Both the position numbers and the translations under genes were made by a program. Below are positions 17,394-26,505 of a stretch of 49,320 nucleotides of DNA, piece by piece. Positions within the stretch are counted from its first letter, which is position 1, and each line of letters opens with the position of its first letter. The notes under the pieces were generated by a model. The model ran no database searches. It was not told the origin of the DNA and saw only the letters and a program-made list of their open reading frames with translations. The DNA is taken from assembly GCA_013823245.1 (NCBI GenBank), contig PNLU01000012.1, positions 1 through 49,320 of the forward strand. Reading direction: 5' to 3'. Origin of the DNA: Alcanivorax sp. Lineage in GTDB: Bacteria; Pseudomonadota; Gammaproteobacteria; Pseudomonadales; Alcanivoracaceae.

Positions 17394-18920
17394 ATGACAC
17401 ACGCCACCCGGCGGCAGCCGCTGTCCACCACCTCGGAGTGGAATTTCGAACTGATAGCGCAATATGACCAGGAGATCGCGCGCATTGCCCATGAGGTGTA
17501 TAGACTCGACACCTGGCCCAACCAGATCGAGGTGATCTCGTCGGAACAGATGATGGATGCCTATTCCTCCGTGGGTATGCCCGTGGGTTATAACCACTGG
17601 TCTTTCGGCAAGCAGTTCGTTGAGGTGGAGAACCTGTATCGGCGCGGCCAGATGGGTCTGGCCTACGAAATCGTGATCAACTCCAATCCCTGCATCGCCT
17701 ACCTGATGGAAGAGAACACCATGCCGATGCAGGCACTGGTGATTGCCCATGCCTGTTATGGCCACAACTCATTCTTCAAGGGCAACTATCTGTTCCGCAC
17801 CTGGACCGACGCCTCGGCGATCATTGATTATCTGGTGTTCGCACGGCGCTATATTGCCGAATGCGAGGAACGCCATGGCGTTGAAGCCGTCGAGCAGATT
17901 CTGGATTCCTGCCATGCCCTGATGAACTATGGCGTCGACCGCTACAAACGCCCTTACCCGATTTCAGCCGAGACCGAGCGTCTGCGTCAGCGTGAGCGCG
18001 AAGAGACGCTGCAAAAGCAGGTGTCCGAACTGTGGAAAACCTTCCCCGAAATGCAGCCTGACATCAAACGCCGCCAGCCCAGCAGCCGCTACCCGGCCGA
18101 ACCACAGGAGAACCTGCTCTACTTCATCGAAAAGAACGCCCCCTTGCTGGAATCCTGGCAGCGTGAAATCGTGCGCATCGTCAGGAAAATGGCGCAGTAC
18201 TTCTACCCGCAACGGCAGACCAAGGTCATGAACGAGGGCTGGGCCACCTTCTGGCACTACACTCTGCTGCACCGCATGTATGACGAGGGACTGGTGACCG
18301 AGGGCTTCATGCTGGAGTTCCTGCAAAGCCACTCGCAGGTGGTCTATCAACCTCCGTTCGACAGCCCCTGGTATAACGGCATCAACCCCTACGCGCTGGG
18401 CTTTGCCATGTTTCGCGATATCCGGCGCATCTGTGAGGCTCCCACCGACGAGGACCGCCGCTGGTTCCCGGACATCGCGGGCAGTGACTGGCTGACCACC
18501 CTCAAGTTCGCCATGCAGAGCTTCAAGGATGAAAGCTTTATCCAGCAGTTCCTGTCACCGCGTGTCATTCGTGACTTGAAGCTGTTTGCCGTACTGGACG
18601 ACGACACCCATTCGCACCTGGAAATCCGCGCCATTCACGATGACGCCGGTTACCACACGGTGCGCCAGCTGCTGTCCGAGCAATACAACCTGAGCATTCA
18701 CGAACCGAATATTCAGATATACGAAGCCGCCGTGCGCGGCGACCGCTCACTGACCTTGCAGCATATCCGCGAAAGTCGTCGCCCACTGGCCCGTGACCGG
18801 GCGCAGGACGTCATGCGCCATCTTTACCGCCTGTGGCAATTCGATGTGCATCTGGACAGCGTGGAGGAAGGCCGGGTGGTGGAACGCATTTCGGTGCCAC
18901 CCCCGGAAGATGTGTCATAG
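17394..18920 (+). CDS. ycgB: SpoVR family protein (YcgB)
   Basis: 508 residues, close to family length. Conserved stretches include EQMMDAYSSVGMPVGYNHWSFGK-like sequence near residues 50-75, HACYGHNSFFKGNYLF near 120 and NEGWATFWHY near 280, with repeated histidines that suggest a metal site. SpoVR is named for a Bacillus spore cortex gene, but this family member acts with PrkA and YeaH in Proteobacteria. The ATG at 17394 follows GGAGG; a TTG at 17388 also opens the frame but overlaps the yeaH stop. Confidence 0.92.
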   Translation: MTHATRRQPLSTTSEWNFELIAQYDQEIARIAHEVYRLDTWPNQIEVISSEQMMDAYSSVGMPVGYNHWSFGKQFVEVENLYRRGQMGLAYEIVINSNPCIAYLMEENTMPMQALVIAHACYGHNSFFKGNYLFRTWTDASAIIDYLVFARRYIAECEERHGVEAVEQILDSCHALMNYGVDRYKRPYPISAETERLRQREREETLQKQVSELWKTFPEMQPDIKRRQPSSRYPAEPQENLLYFIEKNAPLLESWQREIVRIVRKMAQYFYPQRQTKVMNEGWATFWHYTLLHRMYDEGLVTEGFMLEFLQSHSQVVYQPPFDSPWYNGINPYALGFAMFRDIRRICEAPTDEDRRWFPDIAGSDWLTTLKFAMQSFKDESFIQQFLSPRVIRDLKLFAVLDDDTHSHLEIRAIHDDAGYHTVRQLLSEQYNLSIHEPNIQIYEAAVRGDRSLTLQHIRESRRPLARDRAQDVMRHLYRLWQFDVHLDSVEEGRVVERISVPPPEDVS

Positions 18921-18932
18921 AGGACTGCCAGA

Positions 18933-19910
18933 TCAACCCATCAGCGCGGTCATGCGCTCCTGGATGACCTGACGGCACTCACTGACGATGTTTTCAATCA
19001 ATGCTTCGCAGGTCGGGATATCGTTGATCAGGCCCTGGACCATGCCCGACGTCCAGATGCCGTAATCCACATCGCCGTCACTCAGTGCCACTTTGCCCTT
19101 GGCGCCTGCCACCATATCCTGGATCAGACCGAACTCCATCTGAGCGCCTTGTTCGCGCTCGATCTCGTTCACGCGGGACGCCACCTTGTTGCGGTAGACG
19201 CGTGCGGTGTTGCGCAACGGACGGAAGATCAGCGCCGTATCCAGTTCCGACGCCGCCACAATCGCCTGCTTGATGTTCTCGTGCACCGGCGCTTCCTTTG
19301 TCGCCAGAAAGCGCGTGCCCATATTGATGCCATCGGCTCCCAGTGCCAGGCAAGCGGCCATCTGCGCGCCGGTGCCGATGCCGCCGGACGCCAGCATGGG
19401 AATACTCAGCTTCGCGGCCGCCGCAGGCAGCAGCACCAGGTTCGGAATATCATCTTCCCCCGGATGGCCCGCGCACTCGAAACCGTCCACGCTGACAGCC
19501 GCCACACCCACCTTTTCCGCCTTGATCGCATGGCGCACCGACGTGCACTTGTGCACGACCTTGACGCCGTATTGCTGAAACAGCGGCATGAAGGGCTCGG
19601 GATTGCGCCCCGCCGTTTCCACCACGCCGATACCCGCCTCGCAGATCACGCGCGCATATTCTTCGTATGGCACCGGCTTGATGGTCGGCAGAATCGTCAG
19701 GTTGACCCCGAACGGTTTGTCGGTCATCTCCTTGCAGCGGCGAATTTCCTTGTCCAGGTCTTCCGGCGTCGGCTGGGTCAGGCCAGTAATGATACCCAGC
19801 CCACCCGCGTTGGACACGGCAGCGGCCAGCTCGGCATAACCGACATTCTGCATGCCGCCTTGTACGATCGGGTAGCGGATGCCCAGCAGTTCGGTAATAC
19901 GTGTCTTCAT
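18933..19910 (-). CDS. Nitronate monooxygenase / FabK-like flavoenzyme
   Basis: 325 residues, an FMN TIM-barrel of the 2-nitropropane dioxygenase family. Visible features are IVQGGMQNVGYAELAAAVSNAGGLG at the start (FMN-binding, split here for reading), the H-G-type segment GFECAGHPGED carrying the catalytic histidine position, and LASGGIGTGAQMAACLALGADG for phosphate binding. Members oxidise nitronates or reduce enoyl thioesters; many are of unknown substrate. AAGGAG lies 10 bases upstream of the ATG at 19910. The frame is open to 20000, but that extension lacks family sequence. Confidence 0.86.
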   Translation of the reverse strand: MKTRITELLGIRYPIVQGGMQNVGYAELAAAVSNAGGLGIITGLTQPTPEDLDKEIRRCKEMTDKPFGVNLTILPTIKPVPYEEYARVICEAGIGVVETAGRNPEPFMPLFQQYGVKVVHKCTSVRHAIKAEKVGVAAVSVDGFECAGHPGEDDIPNLVLLPAAAAKLSIPMLASGGIGTGAQMAACLALGADGINMGTRFLATKEAPVHENIKQAIVAASELDTALIFRPLRNTARVYRNKVASRVNEIEREQGAQMEFGLIQDMVAGAKGKVALSDGDVDYGIWTSGMVQGLINDIPTCEALIENIVSECRQVIQERMTALMG

Positions 19911-20041
19911 GTGATGCGGCTCCTTCATGATCTGTCGGCACCGCATCAGGGCGCGGGCCACGGGGTCGTCACTACACCATGGCGCCCGCCGCCCGGACAA
20001 TGGCCAAAGCGATCACGAACGTGAGTGCTTCGGGTAGCCTT
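19911..20041. other. Upstream region of the nitronate monooxygenase gene
   Basis: 131 bases between the gene start and the 266-bp repeat element. I see no gene and no convincing promoter in it. Together with the element it makes the only gene-free stretch over 300 bases (19911-20306) in the window. Confidence 0.5.
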
Positions 20042-20307
20042 GGGAACCTCTGAATAACCCCCTGCGCTCTCTGCGTGGCCTGAAGCGTGCAGATGCAAGG
20101 CGTGTCGCGCAGGGAATGGCCGTAGCCCTTTCCAAGCGGCGCAACGCGGCAGATGTACGCTTCAGGCCGCGCCCTCCGGGGCTTTCAGGCAGGGCCGCAC
20201 TCCGCGTTGTACTTTCTCGACATAGCACCACTATGCCTTCGAAAGTACGCCTTGATTGCGGCCCAGCCTGAAAGCCAGAGAGCACAGGGGGTTATTCAGA
20301 GGTTCCC
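20042..20307. repeat. 266-bp nested inverted-repeat element, MITE-like
   Basis: The outer 31-base arms (20042-20072 and 20277-20307) are inverted copies matching at 30 of 31 positions, beginning GGGAACCTCTGAATAACCCC. Inside are two further arms. Arm 1 pairs 20077-20088 with 20157-20168 (12 of 12). Arm 2 pairs 20180-20190 with 20266-20276 (11 of 11), then 20192-20199 with 20257-20264, 20209-20216 with 20241-20248 and 20221-20225 with 20231-20235. The whole folds as a three-armed cloverleaf with almost no unpaired base at its junction. It has no gene and its right edge touches the stop codon of the EamA gene. Its form suggests a non-autonomous mobile or structured repeat; no target duplication was seen. 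Confidence 0.85.
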
Positions 20308-21170
20308 TATGCCCGGTCGGCATACAGATACGCCGCCAGCGCCACCACGATCAGACCGCCGCCCGCCAGCACCCCGGCACCGGGTTGTTCGTTATTCAGG
20401 AACATACCGAGCATCAATGCCAGCACAGGCGTGATCAGGGTCACCAGTGCCACCGTCGCCGCACTCAGCCGCGACAGGATCAGGAAATAGCACAGGAAAC
20501 CCAGCAGCGACCCGAACAGTGCCAGGTACACCACGGCAAACAGCCCGCGCTGGCTCAAGGGCACGACCCATGGCTCATCGCTGACCAGCCACAGCAGCGC
20601 ATAACAGGGCAGGCTCAGACTGAGCGCACCCAGTGTCTGGGTCAGCGGCGGCAGCCCGGCCGCGACACGCTGTACTGCCAACCCGCTGCCGCAAAAACAG
20701 ATCACCGCGCCCAGCAGCATCAGCACCCCTTGCAGCGCCGTGGAGCCCGGCACCAGGGCGTCACGAAAGATCAGCGCCAGCCCGGCCAGCCCCAGCAGAC
20801 AACCGAGCCAATGCCCGGGACGCAGCCGCACACCACCGGGCAACGCCTGCATCATCAGGCCGGAAATCAGCGGCGCCAGTCCGAACATCACCGAGATCAG
20901 CCCGGAGGGCACATGCAGGGATGCGGCATAGGACAGGCCCATGGCACCAAACACCCCCGGGACCGCTGCGGCATAACTGCCCAGCGCGCGACGATGCCAG
21001 ACCATGCGCCCGCCCAGCGCGCGCAGCAGCAACATGCCCACCAGCGTGGCCAGCAGCATACGCAGCCAGACACTGCCGATGGGTGCGCCGGCCTCGGCGC
21101 TCCAGTTGATGGCCAGTGGCGTGGTGGCCCAGACGAGCACCACGGTGATGTAGGCAATTGCGGTCGACAT
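20307..21170 (-). CDS. EamA/DMT-family transporter
   Basis: 287 residues with ten predicted hydrophobic segments arranged as two EamA repeats (residues about 5-135 and 150-285), an inner-membrane drug/metabolite exporter fold. The substrate cannot be read from sequence; relatives export amino acids or metabolites. AAGGA is about 7 bases before the ATG. A rho-independent terminator lies 40 bases upstream of the start on the same strand, downstream of a good promoter, so expression is probably controlled by attenuation. The stop codon shares its last base with the 266-bp repeat. Confidence 0.88.
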   Translation of the reverse strand: MSTAIAYITVVLVWATTPLAINWSAEAGAPIGSVWLRMLLATLVGMLLLRALGGRMVWHRRALGSYAAAVPGVFGAMGLSYAASLHVPSGLISVMFGLAPLISGLMMQALPGGVRLRPGHWLGCLLGLAGLALIFRDALVPGSTALQGVLMLLGAVICFCGSGLAVQRVAAGLPPLTQTLGALSLSLPCYALLWLVSDEPWVVPLSQRGLFAVVYLALFGSLLGFLCYFLILSRLSAATVALVTLITPVLALMLGMFLNNEQPGAGVLAGGGLIVVALAAYLYADRA

Positions 21171-21210
21171 CCGTCAGTCCTTTTTTGGTGATGTCCCGCC
21201 CGCCAGAAAC

Positions 21211-21244
21211 AAAAAAGCCGCAGGGTCGGGACGACGCTGCGGCT
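21211..21244 (-). terminator. Rho-independent terminator in the EamA leader
   Basis: On the minus strand AGCCGCAG (21244-21237) pairs with CTGCGGCT (21223-21216), eight bases, with an inner three-base pair TCG/CGA. A run of six T (21216-21211) follows directly. It lies between the promoter at 21393-21421 and the EamA start at 21170. Confidence 0.8.
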
Positions 21245-21386
21245 CTGGTATTGATGGATTCAGCTACCTGACACACAGCCTCCAGCGCGCACGCCATACG
21301 CGTGCTCGCAGCGCCATGCACACCATCGCCACCGGGGAACCCGGCAGGGCAAACGGCATCAGTAATGTATCGGTGAGCTTCATCAT
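21245..21386 (-). promoter_or_regulatory. Structured leader upstream of the EamA gene
   Basis: About 140 transcribed bases before the terminator. A minus-strand hairpin pairs 21289-21294 with 21300-21305. CGCTGCG at 21313-21307 can pair instead with CGCAGCG in the 5' arm of the terminator (21241-21235), a possible antiterminator. A 39-codon frame (21264-21383) begins almost at the predicted transcript start and ends WRARWRLCVR about 20 bases before the terminator. It has no ribosome site, so whether it is a leader peptide is unclear. Confidence 0.4.
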
Positions 21387-21392
21387 GCGAAC

Positions 21393-21421
21393 ATAATGCG
21401 GAGCAACCTCACACAGTGCAA
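21393..21421 (-). promoter_or_regulatory. Promoter of the EamA leader
   Basis: Minus strand TTGCAC (21421-21416), 17-base spacer, CATTAT (21398-21393). The predicted start is near 21386. The same AT-rich bases read CATAAT on the plus strand (21392-21397) and could also serve cca, whose ATG is 42 bases on. Confidence 0.55.
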
Positions 21422-21438
21422 CCACCTGATGGCGATTC

Positions 21439-22695
21439 ATGACGGATTTTGACCTGCCCCTGGATGTGTACCTGGTTGGCGGCGCCGTGCGCGACCAACT
21501 GCTTGGCCTGCCGGTCACGGAGCGGGACTGGGTGGTGGTGGGCGCCACGCCGGAGCAGTTGCATGCCGCCGGGTACACCCCCGTGGGTCAGGACTTCCCC
21601 GTGTTCCTGCATCCCCACAGCAAAGAGGAATATGCGCTGGCGCGCACCGAACGCAAGGTGGGCAACGGTTACCACGGTTTCAACTTCAACGCGGCGCCCT
21701 CGGTGACACTGGAACAGGACCTGGCCCGCCGCGATCTGACCATCAACGCCATGGCCCGGCGCCCCGGCGGTCCGTTGCAAGACCCCTATGGTGGCCGTGA
21801 GGATCTGAAGGCCCGGCTGCTGCGCCACGTTTCCCCCGCCTTTGCCGAAGACCCCCTGCGGGTGCTGCGCGTGGCCCGCTTTGCCGCCCGTTACCACTGG
21901 CTCGGTTTTCGTGTGGCCCCCGACACCCTGGCCCTGATGCGCCAGCTTGCAACCTCGGGCGAACTGGCCTCGCTGGCTGCAGAACGGGTGTGGAAAGAAA
22001 CAGAAAAAGCACTGACGGAGGCTGACCCGCAGGTTTATTTTGAAGTACTGGAAGCGTGCGGCGCCCTGCAGGCGCTGTTCCCGGAACTGGCTCGCCTGCG
22101 CGGCGTACCGCAACCGGAGGCGCATCACCCGGAAGTCGACACGCTGACCCATCAGTTTCTGGCATTGAAAGCCGCTGCCGACCTGGCGCTGCCGCTGGCC
22201 TCCCGCTATGCGGTACTGGTGCATGATCTGGGCAAGGGCCAGACCCCGGAGGCGAACTGGCCACAGCATATTGCCCACGAGGCCCGGGGCGAGCGTCTGG
22301 CCCTGGCGCTGGGAGAGCGGCTGCGTGTACCGGTGGCCCTGCGCGAACTGGGCGCCCTGACCGCGCGCTGGCACACCCACGCGCACCGGGCCCTCACGCT
22401 GCGCCCCGCCACCATCTGGAAACTGTTGCGTGCGTTTGATGTGTTGCGCCGACCGGAACGGCTGCCGTTGTTCCTCGGTGCCTGCGAGGCCGACGCGCGG
22501 GGCCGCACCGGTTTTGCCGACCGCGACTACCCGCAGCATCGCTTCCTGCTGGGGGCTGCAGAAGCGGCCCGGCAGGTGGACGTGGCCACCTTGCGCACAC
22601 GAGGTTACGAGGGCAAGGCACTGGGCGATGCCATCGAGCGCGCTCGCATACAGGCTATCAGGGAGTACCAGGGAACATGGCAAAAGTCGCACTGA
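21439..22695 (+). CDS. cca: CCA-adding tRNA nucleotidyltransferase
   Basis: 418 residues. It builds or repairs the 3' CCA end of tRNA from CTP and ATP without a template. The class II nucleotidyltransferase motifs are [21 protein letters not shown] and [12 protein letters not shown]-terminal HD domain with VHDLGKG (about residue 260) is that of the multifunctional enterobacterial type, with phosphohydrolase activity expected. The next gene starts within its final 19 bases. Confidence 0.96.
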   Translation: MTDFDLPLDVYLVGGAVRDQLLGLPVTERDWVVVGATPEQLHAAGYTPVGQDFPVFLHPHSKEEYALARTERKVGNGYHGFNFNAAPSVTLEQDLARRDLTINAMARRPGGPLQDPYGGREDLKARLLRHVSPAFAEDPLRVLRVARFAARYHWLGFRVAPDTLALMRQLATSGELASLAAERVWKETEKALTEADPQVYFEVLEACGALQALFPELARLRGVPQPEAHHPEVDTLTHQFLALKAAADLALPLASRYAVLVHDLGKGQTPEANWPQHIAHEARGERLALALGERLRVPVALRELGALTARWHTHAHRALTLRPATIWKLLRAFDVLRRPERLPLFLGACEADARGRTGFADRDYPQHRFLLGAAEAARQVDVATLRTRGYEGKALGDAIERARIQAIREYQGTWQKSH

Positions 22696-23411
22696 TCACC
22701 GGCGCAGCACGACGCATTGGCGCCGACATCGCCCGCACCCTGCACCAGCGCGGCATGAACGTCATCATTCACTGTCGGCGCAGCGCGGAAGAAGCAGAAG
22801 CCCTGGCCGCCGAACTGAACCGGCTGCAACCGGATTCCGCGCGTGTCCTGCACGCCAACCTGAACCAGCCGGACGCGGTGCGCGGTCTGGCCCAGGAGGC
22901 CCTGGCCCAGTGGGGCGGTATCGATGTGCTGGTCAACAACGCTTCCAGCTTCTACCCGACCCCGCTGAGCCAGGCCAGCGATGACGACTGGGATGCCCTG
23001 ATGCACTCCAATGTGCGGGCGCCCTTCCTGCTGGTACAGGCCCTGGCACCCAGCCTGCGCAAGCACCGCGGCAGCGTGGTCAATCTGGTGGATGTCTATG
23101 CGGAAAAGCCGTTGGCTGACCACAGCCTCTATTGCATGGCGAAGGCCGCACTGGCCAGCATGACCCGCAGCCTGGCCCGGGAAATGGGGCCCGAGGTGCG
23201 TATCAACGGGGTGTCACCCGGCCCGATCCTGTGGCCGGAGGGTGGCCAGGGTAATCAGCAGGATATTCTCGCCGCCACCCCTTTGGGGCGCTGCGGTTCG
23301 CCGCAGGACATTGCTGGCGCTGTCGCCTGGCTGGCGCTGGATGCGCCTTTTGTGACCGGGCAGATTCTGGCCGTGGACGGCGGCCGCTCACTGGCCTTTC
23401 AAGGCGGTTGA
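22677..23411 (+). CDS. Pteridine reductase-like short-chain dehydrogenase
   Basis: 244 residues, a Rossmann SDR. The nucleotide loop TGAARRIG (residues 8-15) with two arginines is characteristic of NADPH-using pteridine reductases (PTR1, FolM). NNAS follows near residue 85 and the catalytic YxxxK is YCMAK near residue 150. It probably reduces dihydropterins or dihydrofolate; folK and folB are the adjacent convergent genes, which supports this. It starts within cca (19-base overlap). Confidence 0.85.
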   Translation: MAKVALITGAARRIGADIARTLHQRGMNVIIHCRRSAEEAEALAAELNRLQPDSARVLHANLNQPDAVRGLAQEALAQWGGIDVLVNNASSFYPTPLSQASDDDWDALMHSNVRAPFLLVQALAPSLRKHRGSVVNLVDVYAEKPLADHSLYCMAKAALASMTRSLAREMGPEVRINGVSPGPILWPEGGQGNQQDILAATPLGRCGSPQDIAGAVAWLALDAPFVTGQILAVDGGRSLAFQGG

Positions 23412-23436
23412 AGCAAGGTGGCTGAAGGCTGAGGCG

Positions 23437-23928
23437 TCAGCCTGGCCAGCGAAACGGCACCGTCCACAATTTCTGGCGGCTGAAATCCGTGGCCGCCAGC
23501 AGGTCCGCATAACTGACCTGTTGCTGCGGATGTTTTGCCTGCGGCGCCAGATCCGCAAGCGGCTTGAGCACAAAAGCGTGCTTGAGGATTTCATCGCGGG
23601 GCAGTTCCACGCCATCAATGTCACCCACTTTGTCGCCGTAGGTCAGCACATCAATATCCAGCGTCCGGCTGGAAAATTTCTTTTCACCCCGCACCCGCCC
23701 ATGGGCCGCCTCGATCTCACGCAACTGCGCGGCCAGTTCGCCCACCGGCAGGTCTGTCTCGATCTCGGCGACGAGATTCAGGAAGGCATCGCCATCAAAC
23801 CCCACCGCTTCACTTTCATACACCGGGCTGATAGCGACCTGGCCAAAGGCCGCCGCCAGAGCATCCAGGCCGGAGCGGATATTATGCTCGCGGTCGATAT
23901 TGGACCCGAGACTCAGAAACACCTGCAT
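23437..23928 (-). CDS. folK: 2-amino-4-hydroxy-6-hydroxymethyldihydropteridine pyrophosphokinase
   Basis: 163 residues. HPPK transfers pyrophosphate from ATP to 6-hydroxymethyl-7,8-dihydropterin in folate synthesis. The signature LSLGSNIDRE at the start and SRTLDIDVLTYG (metal-binding DxD) are intact. Its start overlaps the folB stop by one base (TGATG), so the two are coupled. It is convergent with the pteridine reductase-like gene. Confidence 0.95.
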   Translation of the reverse strand: MQVFLSLGSNIDREHNIRSGLDALAAAFGQVAISPVYESEAVGFDGDAFLNLVAEIETDLPVGELAAQLREIEAAHGRVRGEKKFSSRTLDIDVLTYGDKVGDIDGVELPRDEILKHAFVLKPLADLAPQAKHPQQQVSYADLLAATDFSRQKLWTVPFRWPG

Positions 23929-24284
23929 CAGGGACGTTCACCTCGCTCGATAATCACGCCGACATCCTGCGCGCCGCGCAGGGCACCGGGCTTGGACAGC
24001 CGCAAGCGACACCAGGGCACCCCGAACTCCTCAATAACAATCTGTGCGCAACGCTCGCTCAGGGTTTCCACCAACTGGAATTCGGACGCCTGGATAAACG
24101 CGATCAGGCGCTTGCCCACCGCCTTGTAATCCAGCGCATCCTCAATGCTGTCGGTGGCGGCGCCACGGCGGATATCCGCTGCCATTTCCAGATCCAGGCT
24201 GACGGTCTGGCGGATACGACGCTCCCAATCGAAGATGCCGATCACGGTGTCCACTTTCAGGTCGCGTATGTAGACGATGTCCAT
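23928..24284 (-). CDS. folB: Dihydroneopterin aldolase
   Basis: 118 residues, the standard FolB length. It converts 7,8-dihydroneopterin to the folK substrate plus glycolaldehyde. Family features are VIGIFDWERRIRQTV near residue 15, LDYKAV, and KPGALRGAQDVGV at the C-terminus. The ATG at 24284 has GGGGA upstream; the longer frame to 24353 adds a basic tail not found in the family. First of the folB-folK pair, divergent from plsY. Confidence 0.94.
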   Translation of the reverse strand: MDIVYIRDLKVDTVIGIFDWERRIRQTVSLDLEMAADIRRGAATDSIEDALDYKAVGKRLIAFIQASEFQLVETLSERCAQIVIEEFGVPWCRLRLSKPGALRGAQDVGVIIERGERP

Positions 24285-24391
24285 TTCCAATCCCCATGCA
24301 ATCGTGCGAATCTTGCACACCGGCGGCGCCAGAGCAGGGTGCCGGACGCGCAAGGTTAAAGTGTTTTGCGTATTGATTCACGCCCTGCGGT

Positions 24392-24397
24392 TATACT
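24392..24397 (+). promoter_or_regulatory. Possible -10 box for plsY
   Basis: TATACT, preceded by T, stands 79 bases before the plsY start in the folB-plsY divergent gap. No good -35 box lies at 16-18 bases, only GTATTG-like sequence, so this is tentative. Confidence 0.3.
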
Positions 24398-24470
24398 GGC
24401 GCCCTGGCGAAGAGCGCGTCAGCATCCGATGCGCTCACAGGAACGGACGCATTGCAGAGGATCGGCACAC

Positions 24471-25082
24471 TTGGATATCAACAGCTTGCAACACGCCTGG
24501 TGGCTGGTTTTCCTGCTCTGCCTGGGCGGCTACCTGCTCGGTTCGGTCTCCAGCGCCATCCTGATCTGTCGCGCCCTCGGTTATCCGGATCCGCGCACGG
24601 AAGGCTCCAGCAACCCGGGTGCCACCAATGTGCTGCGCATCGCCGGCAAACCCGCTGCCGCCATGACCCTGGCCGGGGATGTCCTGAAAGGGGTGATTCC
24701 GGTGGCGCTGGCGCTGCTGCTGAACCAGGGGCACGCCGTGGCCGCCCTCGCCGGCTTCTGCGCCTTTCTCGGCCACCTGTTTCCGGTGTTTTTCCAGTTC
24801 CGGGGTGGCAAGGGGGTGGCCACCGCCTTCGGTCTGATCTCCGCCCTGCACTGGCCCAGCGGGCTGGTCACCGGCGCCGTATGGCTGCTGGTGTTCGGGC
24901 TGTTCCGGGTATCATCGATGGCCTCGATGCTGGCGTTTATCGCCATGCCTGTCGCTGTTTACGTGTGGCTGCCTGCGGCGCTCTGGCCGATGCTGCTGCT
25001 CACGGCCCTGTTGCTGGCGCGGCATCACACCAACATTCGCAATCTGCTGACGGGTAAGGAACTGGGGTTCAGGAAGCGCTGA
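24471..25082 (+). CDS. plsY: Glycerol-3-phosphate acyltransferase PlsY
   Basis: 203 residues, about five hydrophobic segments. PlsY acylates glycerol-3-phosphate from acyl-phosphate at the inner membrane, the first step of phospholipid synthesis. The conserved loops [16 protein letters not shown] and [14 protein letters not shown] are present. I chose the TTG at 24471 (GAGG about 10 bases upstream), which gives the usual short N-terminus before the first membrane segment; ATG 24429 is an in-frame alternative. It overlaps the convergent tsaD end by 14 bases. Confidence 0.92.
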   Translation: MDINSLQHAWWLVFLLCLGGYLLGSVSSAILICRALGYPDPRTEGSSNPGATNVLRIAGKPAAAMTLAGDVLKGVIPVALALLLNQGHAVAALAGFCAFLGHLFPVFFQFRGGKGVATAFGLISALHWPSGLVTGAVWLLVFGLFRVSSMASMLAFIAMPVAVYVWLPAALWPMLLLTALLLARHHTNIRNLLTGKELGFRKR

Positions 25083-26106
25083 TCGGCGCCAGTTCCATGA
25101 GTGGCCAGCGGGCCCGGACGCTGATGCCCAGACCGTCCTGACGCTCCCCCGCCGCCAGCCGCAGCGCCCCCGCAAAGGCAATCATGGCACCGTTGTCCGT
25201 GCACAGGGCCTGGCGCGGATAGCAGACGCGCACGCCCTTGGCGCCCAGAGCCTCATCCAGCCGCGCGCGCAGGCGTGTATTGGCAGACACCCCCCCGGCC
25301 ATCACCAGCGTACCGTGCCCGGTGGCCTCCATGGCCCGGCGGCATTTGATCACCAGCGTTTCCACGACCGCCGTCTCGAAAGCACGGGCAATATCAGCGC
25401 GATCCTGTTCCGACAACGCGTCGGCCCCGCCGCAGGCGGCAATGGTGTTCAGGCAGTAGGTCTTGAGGCCGGAAAAGCTGAAGTCCATGCCCGGCCGGTC
25501 GGTCATCGGCCGTGGGAACCTGAAGCGATCCGGATTCCCCTGCTGCGCCAGCGCACTGATGCGCGGCCCGCCCGGGTAACCCAGCCCCATCATCTTGGCC
25601 GCCTTGTCGAACGCTTCGCCCGCCGCGTCGTCCACCGACTCGCCCAGCAGGTGGTAGTCACCCAGCCCGCGCGCATCCAGCAACATAGTGTGGCCGCCGC
25701 TCACCAGCAGGGCCACGAACGGAAACGCCGGCGGGTCGGCCTCCAGCAGCGGTGCCAGCAGGTGGCCTTCCATATGATGGACCGCCAGCGCCGGGATATC
25801 CCAGGCAAATGCCAGCGAGCGGGCGGTGGCCGCCCCCACCAGCAGGGCCCCGGCCAGGCCGGGCCCCGCGGTATAGGCGATCCCGTCCAGCGCCTCCGGC
25901 GCGGTGTCGCCCTGCGCCAGCACCTGGCGCAACAGCGGCAGCAGGCGCCGCACATGGTCGCGACTGGCCAGCTCCGGCACCACACCGCCAAACTCGGCGT
26001 GCATGCCGACCTGGCTGTACAGGGCGTCCGCCAGCAGGCCCTGTTCGGTGTCGTACAGGGCTACTCCGGTTTCGTCACAGCTGGTCTCGATACCCAGAAC
26101 GCGCAT
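25069..26106 (-). CDS. tsaD: tRNA t6A37 threonylcarbamoyltransferase subunit TsaD
   Basis: 345 residues. TsaD, with TsaB and TsaE, transfers threonylcarbamoyl to A37 of ANN-decoding tRNAs. The ASKHA fold motifs are [14 protein letters not shown] at the start, the iron/zinc pair in [18 protein letters not shown] and [15 protein letters not shown] is 5 bases before the ATG at 26106. It is divergent from rpsU, the common arrangement in gammaproteobacteria. Confidence 0.96.
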   Translation of the reverse strand: MRVLGIETSCDETGVALYDTEQGLLADALYSQVGMHAEFGGVVPELASRDHVRRLLPLLRQVLAQGDTAPEALDGIAYTAGPGLAGALLVGAATARSLAFAWDIPALAVHHMEGHLLAPLLEADPPAFPFVALLVSGGHTMLLDARGLGDYHLLGESVDDAAGEAFDKAAKMMGLGYPGGPRISALAQQGNPDRFRFPRPMTDRPGMDFSFSGLKTYCLNTIAACGGADALSEQDRADIARAFETAVVETLVIKCRRAMEATGHGTLVMAGGVSANTRLRARLDEALGAKGVRVCYPRQALCTDNGAMIAFAGALRLAAGERQDGLGISVRARWPLMELAPISAS

Positions 26107-26162
26107 GTTTCCTCTCGATTCGGTGGGGGCCATCCGGCGCGGGCATGATATCGAGCAAATGT

Positions 26163-26190
26163 TTGCAAATCCATCAGGCTCCGGTAGAAT
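26163..26190 (+). promoter_or_regulatory. Promoter of rpsU
   Basis: TTGCAA (26163-26168), 16-base spacer, TAGAAT (26185-26190). It lies 77 bases before the rpsU ATG and reads towards it; rpsU, yqeY and dnaG would be the macromolecular-synthesis transcript. Confidence 0.6.
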
Positions 26191-26267
26191 GCCGCGCTCC
26201 GCAGTGTCCGGACCCCGCTCGACCGGGACGGCACCCGCGATTGACTTCAGTTAAAGGTGACAAGTGC

Positions 26268-26483
26268 ATGCCGCAAGTACGAGTTAAGGAAGGCGAACCG
26301 TTTGACGTCGCCCTGCGTCGCTTCAAGCGCTCCTGCGAGAAAGCCGGTGTTCTGGCTGAAGTACGCCGCCGCGAGTTCTACGAGAAGCCGACCCAGGAGC
26401 GCAAGCGCAAGCGCGCCGCTGCTGTGAAGCGTCACCTGAAGAAGGTGTCCCGCGAGCAGCTGCACCGCAAGCGTCTGTACTGA
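26268..26483 (+). CDS. rpsU: 30S ribosomal protein bS21
   Basis: 71 residues, full length. Small basic protein with the conserved start [19 protein letters not shown] and a Lys/Arg-rich C-terminal helix. It binds near the anti-Shine-Dalgarno end of 16S rRNA in initiation. AAAGGTGA lies about 9 bases before the ATG. First gene of the rpsU-yqeY-dnaG-rpoD order. Confidence 0.98.
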   Translation: MPQVRVKEGEPFDVALRRFKRSCEKAGVLAEVRRREFYEKPTQERKRKRAAAVKRHLKKVSREQLHRKRLY

Positions 26484-26505
26484 TCCGGTCTTCGGACACC
26501 CTGCC

